A stretch of DNA of 64,000 nt from Diphasiastrum complanatum. Its lineage: Eukaryota > Streptophyta > Lycopodiopsida > Lycopodiales > Lycopodiaceae. The stretch covers positions 50,984,758 through 51,048,757 of the forward strand of contig CM055098.1 of assembly GCA_029204225.1 (NCBI GenBank). The letters run 5' to 3'. This document shows, piece by piece, positions 44,754 to 54,766 of the stretch. The translations under genes were made by a program, and so were the position numbers. The notes beneath the pieces were generated by a model. It searched no databases and was not told the DNA's origin. It was given only the letters and a program-made list of their open reading frames with translations. Numbering within the stretch: position 1 is the stretch's first letter; the number at the start of each line of letters is the position of its first letter.

Positions 44754-45958
44754 AAAATGCCTTTGTTACAGGCATCACATGACTTCAAGCATGCTACATC
44801 TTTGATGTTGACACCAGTGGATGCTTCGCTGCGGCCAACATTGTATAGAGCAACTGTATTCATGTGATACAGCCTCCTGGGCCATGTAATATCCACCGAT
44901 TCGTTGATCTAGTGAGTTTGCTCTAAAGGTACTCGGATCTGAGATGATATAGGTTTTCCTTTCATTTTCCTGTGGTGACAAGCTGAGTGGTTGCAGATTC
45001 AACCATTTCGCAGTTATCACCTTCAAAGGTGATTGTGAGTCCTGCATCTACCATCTTAGAAATAGATAGTAGGTCCTTCTGAAGAGTGGGCACGTATAGA
45101 GTGTCATCGAGCCTTCTGTCTCTTCCTTTGGTGCTTAACCACAACGCTCCAGTTTTGTTGACTTTGCGTTTGGAACCATCTCCCAAGATTATATATCTGG
45201 AAGATTCTGATTCTTGATAATCAATGATCATGTGTCTTGTTGCCACGAAGTGTGACGTTGCACCTAAATCAAAAATTATCTCTTGTGTATCTGAAGTTGA
45301 TGTCGCACAGACATCAGCACACAAGTAAGCTGCTGGGTTCTTGCCGTTGTTGGCTCTGTCTTCGACCATCTTAGAGGACTCTGGTTCCTCCATGTAGAAT
45401 GAGCTATTATCGCTCTCCCATCTGCTTTGTGCTTTTTTATTTCTAAGATTTTGGTTGCAGTCAATGGCTGCTTGACCCTTCTTGTGATAGTGGATTCACT
45501 CTATTTTTTGATTGAGCCAATATTTATCAACAATGTGGCCTTCTCGTGTGCACCTCGTGCAGGTCTTCTTCTCACCATTCTGCTGTTTTGGTTTGTTTTA
45601 GCTCTTTCATTTGTTTTCTTTGGATCCCTCTGACTGCTGCCTTCGATCTGACTCTCTCTTAGGCTTGTCATCAAGGTGTTCACGGGCTTCCACCTTTTCT
45701 CTGATCTCGATCAAAGCCTTCTCAAGAGTCATCTCTGAATCTTTAGCAAGTAGGGTTCGTGTCGTTTGAAACGATCTTGGTAGAGCTCGCAGCAGGTATG
45801 TGAGCTGCTTCTTTGCTGAGACTGCATTCTCTGTTCCGAAATTGTGTAGCGAGAGGAACAGGTCCTTCATTATTCTGATGAAGGAGGTGAGGTCAAAAAT
45901 TGGTCAGTTGATCTTCAAGAAGTATAATTTGGCTTCATGATTTCGTTTGAAATCTGGT
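44754..45958 (-). pseudogene. Copia gag, protease and pre-integrase fragment
   Basis: Minus-strand gag (KLYFLKIN, DLTSFIRIMKDLFLSLHNFG, LTYLLRALPRSFQTTRTLLA) leads to a knuckle CTRCTREGHIVDKYW, whose last Cys is Tyr. The protease block reads IIFDLGATSHFVATRHMI, where DSGA has become DLGA. After LYVPTLQKDLLSISKMVDAG comes pre-integrase RRLYHMNTVALYN...CDACNKG, where the fragment stops at the 5' end of the copy A partner gene. Several frame changes. It sits between the 5' ends of the two partner genes and resembles the integrase remnant at 1800-2660. Confidence 0.88.
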
Positions 45959-45959
45959 C

Positions 45960-46002
45960 AAATATAGCATTCATTATTTTATAAATAATGAATGCTATAT
46001 TT
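45960..46002. repeat. Perfect 20-bp palindrome with 3-bp loop
   Basis: AAATATAGCATTCATTATTT, then TAT, then the exact reverse complement. It marks the junction between the Copia gag fragment and the copy B partner gene. The right arm is also in frame with that gene (NNECYISF). Confidence 0.97.
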
Positions 46003-46924
46003 CATTTAATGATATAAAAGATGTATTGAATCTGAGAGAGGATGAAATCCTCTCAATTTTTGCTCAAAATTTAGCAGAATTTTTTGACATTGTTGATTAC
46101 TCATATGATGACCTTGAAAGTGAGATAGATTATAATAAAGATGGGAATTGAAAATCTGGCAATGAGGCCTTGGAGGCTATGATTGAAAAATCTAAAGCCT
46201 ATGAAAAGACTTTGCCTACAGAGGAGGAATTTTTGGAATTTCAAAAAAAAAATCTCCCTAGGGCTAGATATATCCCCTCCAGAAATGTAGAGGTCATTGG
46301 AGGACATGACATCAGCAGAGCAAACGTCATTGATTACGATGATTATGATTAGGTAAGTAGATATTATATTGGTATTGATATTGTTCAGTTTTCTTATTTC
46401 TTATTCGTATTAATATTGTTCAGTTTTCTTATTGAGTTTGCAGTGTTATGTATCATTCTAAATTTATTTTCTTTTCTCGTTTACAGGATGCTATTGTAAT
46501 AGATGCCTTTGGTATGAGACATGGAGGCGTCCGAGGTGTATCAGCCAGGAGAAAAGATGTTTCTCTATCTTATTATTTGAAAACCTTTCAAAATAATGAG
46601 ATTTGTATATACCATTCATCTTATAATCCATATGCAACAACTGTCATTATGGCCATCAAATCATTATCAGTTTGTTTAGGAGGCCATAAGTACGCAAGAG
46701 GAACATATAAAATAATTTTTGTGAAGAGAGATTTGGCTATTAAGATATTGGGTTATACTCCCAATGAAACTACCAAAAGATCATCTACAATGGCCCTTTA
46801 TTCGGGTTACATTGATATGAGCAAGAGGAAAAATTTAGAATTTTTGGATCCATATGAAAGGAGATTATTCCTTCATGACAATACCATCCATCTGAATCTT
46901 GAAGAGGATGATGATGATAATTAA
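45965..46924 (+). pseudogene. Partner gene of the two-gene unit, copy B
   Basis: Unrecognised family, the better copy. Exon 1 (to 46352) reads YFINNECYISFNDIKDVLNL, REDEILSIFAQNLAEFFDIV, then after an in-frame TGA (46149-46151) LPTEEEFLEFQKKNLPRARY and VIGGHDISRANVIDYDDYD, ending in TAG at the splice border (46350-46352). A GTAAGT...TTTACAG intron (46353-46486, 134 bp) follows. Exon 2 (46487-46924) has DAIVIDAFGMRHGGVRGVSA, KTFQNNEICIYHS, VIMAIKSLSVCLGGHKYARG, TYKIIFVKRDLAIKILGY and an acidic tail EEDDDDN. Conservation with copy A across intron borders supports a real gene once. Two stops make this copy a pseudogene unless the TAG is avoided by alternative splicing. It converges on the transposase, with 143 bp between the two stops. 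Confidence 0.7.
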
Positions 46925-47067
46925 ATAATTTTCTGTAATAGATTTTTGATATATTACAAGGATCTCTCTTTTGTAATGAATTTAAATGCCTTTCGAAATA
47001 TCGTAATACTTGGCGAGTTTTCAGCTTGATATCTAAATTGTGCTCTTCTGTAAAACCACTAAAAAAG

Positions 47068-50000
47068 TTAAACTAAATATTTATTTCTTGAATTGTGTCC
47101 TCCATGATTTGTTGCTCTATGAAATGCTCTCCTTGCTTGCCAATGAGATTTTTCCATGCCTTGTGATGACCAGATACTTAAGCTCTCATATTCCTTTGCA
47201 GAATAAGTTGCATGATGAAGAAGGATGTGCTGCAAACAATAGTTTTGATTAGTTACATCAGTAGAAAAAATTTAAGCCTGAATGAAAAAAGTACCAGATA
47301 ATGATATAGATTAGCACCATGTAATGAGGAACATTGTCTTTTCCCCAACAATCATGTACAAATTTTACAAATGTGGTGCAATGATTTTGCAAAGTCCTCA
47401 TATCTTCTGATGATAGGTTTTCTTTCCTGATAACACCTATGAGTTTGTCTAAGTTGGTCCACACTTGTCCCTTTTCCACTCGATTACTTCCTTCCAATGT
47501 TCGTGTGGCTTGAACAATTTCTCTCCAAATTTCAAATCTGACACTTGATTTTTTGCATGTGTGATTGGATAAAAAATCTTCTTGCTTTAGCACCTCCAAT
47601 TGATGACTTATTAGGAACGTTTCCTTTTTTTCCTGAGAGTCTGTCACTTTTTTCAATTGTGACATTATCTTTATGTAGTCCTGCATTTGACAGAACTATT
47701 TCCAACCTCCTAATTGTTGCTTTAGCCACTGACTCTGGTTTATGATTCCATGCTAGTAGAATATGCAGGTAAATTAGTTTTCCAATAATACGAATCTCAG
47801 CATGCAATGTGCATATGTGAACATATTTTAATGGAATTGGAAGAACACTTTTCATATTTGGATCTTCAGCTTCTCGTGTTGGGCCAGTGTTTGTTGATCG
47901 TCCCAAATTCATATTGTAGCAATCTTTCATGCAATAAAGACATGGATGCTTTGATGTTGCCCCATGAGAGACATTATACATACATTTTAATGTTTTCAAA
48001 TCCCCTGCAAGGTGCCATTGAATTTGAAAACTTCCATGGTTTTCGACTGTAAATTTCTCACTTTCCAAATGTCTCTTTATAATCTCGCCAAAGTTTGTTC
48101 TTGAAAATATCCATGATAGTTTTATATGGTCCTCTTTCAAGACCTGTAGAGAAACAAGTAATGCATCACATGTCAATAAAAACTGGCAAGGTATGAATTG
48201 TTAATATAGATATTCTAAATGAAAATTGAAATGTATATCTGGAATGCCGCCAACCACCATATGTGATTTTCCGATTGAACACTAAACGTTCGATCATCTA
48301 TATCTAAAATTTTGTTCATCAAAGTGACACTCACAAGTTCCAACTTCTGACCCTTGATGGTTTCACATTCATCCAGTTTTATTACAATAATGATCTCTCC
48401 ATTTACTTGATGTTCGTCTAGTTTATAAAATCGAATAATGTATTTTAGAACATTTTCAATATCAAGGAAAATATTATTGCAGTCGTTGCAATTGAGCTCA
48501 CCATATTCTGATTTGTATAATTTAGTTATATGAAGTGGTTGGCCAACTACTTTGAACATTCCGTCATTATAAAAATTTCTCGCTAATCTTACCCGATATG
48601 GACGCGGAAGATTAATTTTCTTCACCATCACTTGGGAAAAAGCTTCTTTAACTATTTTAAAAAAAGTAGAATAAGCATTTTTGCTAATTCCAGATACATC
48701 ACATGCACCTTGTATCACATTCACATCCAAGTATGATTGAACCTTAATCAAAACGGTCTCTACAATTTCATTTTTCATTTTTTCAAACCGAACATTTTTT
48801 ATCATTTCCCTTGCTGACTTTCTTGGTAAAACATGACTTAAAGATGATCCAATGCATGAACAATCTGTTAAATAGTTCTTTGCCACCAAATACGATCTGC
48901 AACAAACATATGAAACTCAAATTATGTTTAATAAATAAATAATCATTGTTATCAAGTGCAAATCAAACTTAAATGACATATACAAATCAAATAAACAGTT
49001 TAGATGACAACATACTTGAATGTTCGGATTCTTTTGTTCTGATTGCCACTATGTGTAGATAGGTCATCAATATTCGTCATCAGTACTCTCTTTCTTTTCC
49101 TCTTCATCATTGCCTTATTGATAACTTTTAGATCAGCAGCAGATTTTAAACTCTCGGATCGCAACTTTTCCATGGATTCTGACATTTCCTGGTTTGATCC
49201 TCAAAGAGTAGTGATAGTAGCATTCAACTCTGACATAGCATTCTTGAGTGCATTGCTTTCAACACTAGTGTGTTGCACATAATGAAGCAATTGTTGATTT
49301 GCACGTTGCAATTGTTGATTAGCAAAATGTAATTGTTGATTCAGACAAGATATGCTATGCATTCCAATATCTCGCAACCTTTGACAATATCCAAGTAATC
49401 CGCTATTTCCTTCACATACATATTTGAGAAGATGAGTTACAGACTTAAAATCTGGACACAAATTGGTAGCTGGATCATTAGGATAAATTGATCCATCCAC
49501 CCACAAATCTATATTCATATGATTATTCATTCTCAATTTTCTAACTATTGATGCAACATTCTCTACAACTTTCACATTTTTCTTAATAATTGGAGTGCAT
49601 TCCATCGGAAGAGCAACATGCAAATGGAACATTGCCATTGTTAAAGCTACAATCATGTAAATGAATCTACCTACAGTAAATCAATATGAATAGATCTAGC
49701 ATTCCTTACTTTTGTAATGTTTATGTTGCATTGAAAAATCGTCCCGCCTCATATTTCACTATAAGCATACAATGATTTCAAAAGTTTTGCCTCTCTCGCT
49801 TCAGTTTTTGTATTGAGCACACCAAGATATTCAGTCTTAAAGCTCTAGTCCCGAATTTGGGAACAAGCATGAAGAGAAGTTATTACATCTCATGCTAAAC
49901 TAACTATTGTCTGAAGTTAACCATACTAGTCAAACATCGAGCAAGGCCGAAAACTCGAAAAACGGCGACCAGAAGTTACCGGTTTGCATTCTCTCTACGT

Positions 50001-50262
50001 AACACCTCTCTAAAGTGAATTTCTTAAAGGGCCCATTTTGAGCCCATATTTCCCCTAATGCCTTGCGTTGTTCTTCAATATTGAATGGGACAAAATGCAA
50101 GAAGTTAAAATGGTGTGTTGGTCGATTTGGAGTCCCCACAAATGACAAAGAGTTTAGAATATGGGTTGTCAAAGAAACTTGGCTAGAGTACTTGTTCAAA
50201 ATATCAAGCAAAGTGCTAGTAGAGTGGATGGCTTTGCAAAAGTGTTTTGCAAATGTGTGCAT
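47068..50262 (-). pseudogene. RAG1/Transib-like DDE transposase, copy B, five exons
   Basis: A spliced model of about 860 codons. Exon 1 (50262-49980): FNFLHFVPFNIEEQ, RKALGEIWAQNGPFKKFTLE. Intron 49979-49671. Exon 2 (49670-49016): Gln/Asn-rich coiled segment (NQQLHFANQQLQRANQQLLH), basic patch KAMMKRKRKR, one TGA (49203-49201). Intron 49015-48897. Exon 3 (48896-48239): LPRKSAREMIKNVRFEK, IKLDECETIKGQKLELVSVT (first Asp). Exon 4 (48143-47318): QWHLAGDLKTLKCMYN (second Asp), HPCLYCMKDC (CxxC, first Cys 20 residues after that Asp), GGAKARRF. Intron 47317-47230. Exon 5 (47229-47068): HILLHH, then SSQGMEKSHWQARRAFH with Glu exactly 20 residues after the last His. In RAG1 the matching set is D600, D708, C727, C730, H937, H942, E962. 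Defects: the TGA, one extra T in the T-run at 47571-47576, and no GT donor after exon 3. Confidence 0.65.
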
Positions 50263-50286
50263 ATTTTAGCAAAGTTTCTATTACAT

Positions 50287-50970
50287 ATCTTGTTCTACAT
50301 ATTATATTTGGTATTATACAACAATTTAATGATGTGGTATAGATGAGAGAAATTGAATTTCATCTGCAAGACCAATCCCACTTGACAATGTAGAATTCTT
50401 TGGTGACTATTTTATGGATTTTAAGTTGCAATACCATGAGAAAAATATTTGTTCAATTGAGCCAAAAATGGAACCATCGAAAAGTGGTAAGGAGCACCCG
50501 ATATACAAGGTGGGGAAAAATGAGTGGTTTGGAGGTAATCGGATGGGTGTGCTTATAATTGTAACCATAAATTCTCAAAGCATAAACATAGATTGTTGTA
50601 AATATAAACGTGATAACATTACCAATAAATTTTTTCCAATAGTAAATCCAAGTGGTTTTCATATCTTTTTAAAAGGTTATCATTGATGAGGTGCACACAT
50701 GTCAACTGTTTTTAGCTTCTTTTTAAGTCTTTTCTCATCTTTGATTTTTTTATAACATTTTGAAGTGTGGTGATGAATATGCAGGTATATCTCATATTTG
50801 GTGCTAACAAACAAACCTAAGAAGATGCCTTCGTACTCTAGGCTCTACACTCAAACTGTGGATACAGAGAGCTATATGTACAGTGATGCATACCACTTCA
50901 ATAAGTGCATATGTTTAAGTGAGTGGGAGATAGCAAACAATCCATGGAAAGTCAAGCAACGAGTATAGAG
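50287..50970 (+). other. Unrecognised coding-like stretch, + strand
   Basis: An open frame around 50390-50686 reads GDYFMDFKLQYHEKNICSI, EPKMEPSKSGKEHPIYKVGK, NEWFGGNRMGVLIIVTINSQ and ends SGFHIFLKGYH. After a possible intron (donor AAAG|GTTATC, acceptor ATATGCAG near 50784) a second stretch reads LVLTNKPKKMPSYSRLYTQT, then YSDAYHFNKCICLSEWEIAN up to a TAG at about 50966-50968. The splice phase is not certain. It begins just upstream of, and divergent from, the copy B transposase, so it may be a third gene of that unit or unrelated host debris. No domain recognised. Confidence 0.3.
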
Positions 50971-50973
50971 CCT

Positions 50974-51420
50974 TTATACCATCCTAGTTGATGGTATAAA
51001 AACTCTATACCCCTTGCTTGACTCACCATACACAAAGATTCCCTTGATGGATGTGGCATCATCCTTCCTCCTTGTGTCCAAAGGCCTATGAACATAGCAA
51101 GTATGTGCCAAGTCTTTGAGACTTGATGCCTCTCTTCCTAAGTCATTTTGGGGTGAAGTTGTCATTTGTGCTAATTTTTTGTGCAATAGGTTGCCAAATA
51201 ATACTATTGGAGGCATAACACCTTATGAAGCTCTATATGATAAGAAACCAAAACTCAAAGATTCGAAGGTTTTTGGGTCATTCACAAGGACTCCTATTCT
51301 TCCTCTCAACCACTCCATTTTGTTGTGGAGTGTAGGGACAAGTATACTCACATCTTAGGTCATGCAATCTACAAAACTATTTCATCCTAGAAGAAATGTA
51401 TTCACAGTGTACACATTGAA
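50974..51420 (-). pseudogene. Copia integrase fragment with an internal inverted segment
   Basis: The minus strand from 51420 gives GEYISS, EYTCPYTPQQNGVVERKNRS and then stops at about 51283. The next part of the protein (MRLDASLPKSFWGEVVICAN, LPNNTIGGITPYEALYDKKP, DSKVFGS) lies on the plus strand at 51116-51280. The minus strand resumes at 51110 with TCYVHRPLDTRRKDDATSIK and GESSKGYRVF. So a segment of about 165 bp is flipped within an otherwise collinear Copia integrase. The family is close to Copia-2/Copia-3. Confidence 0.85.
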
Positions 51421-52330
51421 TGTTTGGATTTAACCAACATGTATCAATGGTATGACCGCCGCGTCTGCATCTAACGCAGAACTTCTTTTCACCACCTTGT
51501 GGTTTATGCTTGGTGGGTGCCTTTGATCTTCCTCCTTTGTTTGCATCCTTCTACCGATTGTGGTCTGATCTTCAAGACGACTCCCTCTTAGCATTAGGTT
51601 TCTTCTTGCATTGATCCTTGTTGCTATACATGGGCCAACATGCTCTTGGCACTTTCGATGAGTGTCCAATTCTTCCTTTCAACTACACCATTGAACTGAG
51701 TGAGTAGCTTGTTCTGAATTGTTGATGTATTCCGTTGGCCTTGTAGAACTCCTTAAATTCGGTGGAGATGAATTCTCCCCCTCCATCAGTGTGTAGAGCT
51801 TTGATCCTTCTTTAGGTATGAATTTCTACAGATGTTTTGAACTATTTGAAAAACTTGAATGCCTTGAATTTGTTCTTCATAAAATAAGCGAAATTTTTTT
51901 CGAGAAAAGTCATCAATAAATGTCAGAAAATAGAGTGCTCCGCCTGTGGAAGAAGTCTATATTGGGCCGCAAATGTCACTGTGTACAAGATCGAGAAAAT
52001 TTCTAGAAGTATAAACTGTATCGAAAATAAATGGACTCCTAGCATGTTTGCTGATAATATAGCTTTCACATGGAGAATTTGATTTGCTAATGGAAAGAAG
52101 ATCTTGTACTAAATTCTGTTTCTACATTTGATGAATACTATTGAAATTGAGATGGCCTAATCTGAAATGCTAAAGCATATTAGTTAATTCAGAAGTGGAT
52201 GTGTGAAGATCTTGACTATTAGAAGAATGATAGTGGCTCATGAGTTTGTAAAGATAGCCACTTCTTCCAAAAGCTAGAATTATTCAGGATTTGTCAAGAA
52301 TGGTTCAGCCGTCATTGAAGCCTTAACATT
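51421..52330 (-). pseudogene. Second Copia family: gag knuckle and integrase pieces
   Basis: The minus strand at 51560-51420 encodes a CCHC knuckle FCVRCRRGGHTIDTCW. From 52330 to 51660 it encodes pre-integrase (GLVQDLLSISK-like), LDLVHSDICGPI, ALYFLTFIDDFSRKKFRLFY, IKALHTDGGGEFISTEFKEF and an eroded NGV-ERK motif. The order of pieces is scrambled: the knuckle lies 3' of the integrase on this strand. At least two insertions or rearrangements are therefore joined here, with several frameshifts. Confidence 0.75.
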
Positions 52331-52639
52331 AACTAGATGAAAGACAGCCATAGCCATGCTAGAAGGAGCCTTAGCCAGAATTAGATGCCAAAGAGCTAAC
52401 ATTGGCATCGTTGTCGCTCTTTTTTTTCATTTCGCTACGTTTTTAGCTACATTTTTTGCTTGTTTTTGTTTTTGCTTATTCTACGTTTATAGCTGCTCTT
52501 CTCATTCTTGCTTGTTTGGTTTTCGCATCCTTTCTGCCTTCTTCTTACTTGTGTTTAATATTCATCTTGCTTCTTTTAGCATCACACTTGCTTTTAGCAC
52601 CCTCTCTTTACCATTCTTTTCCTGCTAGGGTTTTTGCAC

Positions 52640-53560
52640 ATATGTGAATAATCTCACTATGACCCAGTACATAAACACATATTTATCTGGTAGATTCCTC
52701 CAAAATATATGTACTCACATATCTCATTGAAAATCTTGGAACTCAGCTACAAAAGATTTTCTATTTCTCATGAGTAAATAACATATCCAGGAGCTCTGAG
52801 ACAAATGATATTCTCTCTCAACAGTTTTCCTATCCAATTTCCTCTAATAGCATAATTTCTTCCCCTCAATCAACCCTTCTCTAATTCTAGTACTGAAACT
52901 AAAATTAGGTTGATCCAATACAAAAACTCTCATACTTAAATTCTGATCAAACCTATTTCTATTCCAATCAAAATGGAATTAGTAACCTTTGACCTTTTAC
53001 TACACTACTTATAGATAATGATTCAAATTTGATAAGCGTAGTCATGCATGAAGAAAGAAGAAGATAGTCTATTATGTTGCACACGATAAGTTTTCTTTCT
53101 TGTCATTCGAAAACATGTTCTAGTTCCAGATTGTCCACACAATCCCTCGAGGATTTCTCTTTTTCGAAAAGTTCCAATTAGGTATCTAACTCTGAATCTA
53201 TCCGAAATTACTTTCAGACCAAATCTCATTTCTATATCACAGTTGGTTCTCTTCTAAAAACTATGCCACCTACAGATTTCCAAATAGAATTTTATCCCAC
53301 CACTTCACCCCTCCTTTTAAAGAAATTATAAATTTCAATAAAAGTTAACTGGAAAGATGATATACGAAAATATCCAAATCAAAGAAAAGTCAGTAATAAG
53401 TGCTTCCACTTAAAATATTCACTCTATCACAACAGGACTTTTCCTTCAAATATTTTCAACCTGAGTGACAAAAACTACCATTCTATCGAGATCCATTTAT
53501 GCAAAAAGAGATATTCTAGGTTTAAGAAATTAAAACACTTTAATCTTAGAATTGTAGGGT
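52640..53560 (-). repeat. Repeat R, copy 4 (inverted)
   Basis: The reverse complement matches 21950-22800, for example CATATGTGAATAATCTCA...ATGACCCAGTACATAAACAC against 22740-22790 and the GAGAAATAGAAA/ATAACATATCC pair. No open frame. Confidence 0.75.
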
Positions 53561-54766
53561 CAAAGATCTCACGTAGTAGTAGCCCACCCGCCTGTCAACA
53601 AGGGTTAGAACATTGGATAGGTGCCTAATTATGAAAAGATGCTACTTTTAGATAGTTCTCTACTTTTTCTCTAACTCTATCACCACTAACACTGCACACC
53701 CCTAATTCTACTCCACTAAACTAACATTCATCATGATTTTGTGAAGGAGAAGAATAGAATAGAAGAGAGGAAGAGAGTAATAGAGAGAAGGTGGAGAGAG
53801 AGAGTGAGGGTGGAGGTTAGCTCAAATGCTCCTTGTGCTTGCTAATGCAAAAACTTTAGCTATGAAAACCAAAAACTTGCAAACTTGAGAGCAAAAGGAA
53901 AACACAATCAAGCACATTATTGAAGTAGTGAATTGCAGTGAGAATGCTTCTCTCCAAAATTTGGTAGAGTTTCCTCCTTCTCATTAAGCATGAAAATATA
54001 GTACATGAGGTGCCGTTTTATAAATGGGGAAGGCCCTTGTCCCAAAATACTATTGGCTAATATGTACACTAATCCTATCCATTCATCTTGGACCCAACTT
54101 GATCCAAAGGTCTTAAAAAAGTACATTGGATTTCACATGATTCATGTGAGTCTCCATTTGGACCCAGCTTAAAAGAGTTAACACTAAGTTTCTAACTTGA
54201 CTTTGGGCCTCAAGTTTTATTTTAATTACAAAATGGTCCAAATCTATTATTCTATTTACAACTCAACTTGTGTGCTCATTGGGCCATGGGCTTATATGCA
54301 TAGGATGCCATGCCCTTGCAACATATTTTATTAGCCGATATTATTTATTTACAATATGTTGGAAATACCCCCAATAGGACCCATGACCTAAAGTAGTGCC
54401 AGTCCCTTGGCACTCTGCCGATTTAGTACAAAGTCTTCTTGGCCCGCCTATGGTGGATCAGGTGGCCAGTGACATCTTCCATAAAGCTTATTCGGTCTAT
54501 CTTATTCAAGTCCTTGGACGTGTGAAGGGACTTGTGGACTCCTGTTAGCCAGCTTTGGTCAATCCACGCTTGGAATCTGCGCGTCCAAGGATCACCAAGG
54601 AATGCGGCTCGGTAGTAATATCAAACTATTGGAAGCTGATCTTCCACTTTCTCTGAGGCTAACGTTTTATTTGGATCAAAGAATATTGGTGGGAGAATTT
54701 GAATATTTGAATATTGGCCAGGCTTTCCGATGCCCCAAGTCCGTGGAGGAGAAAATCAACGAATTC
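53561..54766. other. Gene-less stretch, LTR-like in part
   Basis: No supported gene. A GA-rich microsatellite-like run sits at about 53755-53810. From about 53820 to 54400 the sequence looks like LTR/promoter DNA (GGACCCAACTTGATCC and GGACCCAGCTT duplicate words), but no second copy is in the window. Confidence 0.4.

Noticed and set aside
45501-45683. Minus frame rich in Arg/Lys as a small basic protein
   Set aside because: It is the out-of-frame reading of the Copia gag end and zinc knuckle.
43716-46924. Identifying the partner gene as RAG2
   Set aside because: The convergent arrangement is suggestive, but no kelch repeats or PHD finger are visible and the protein is much shorter.
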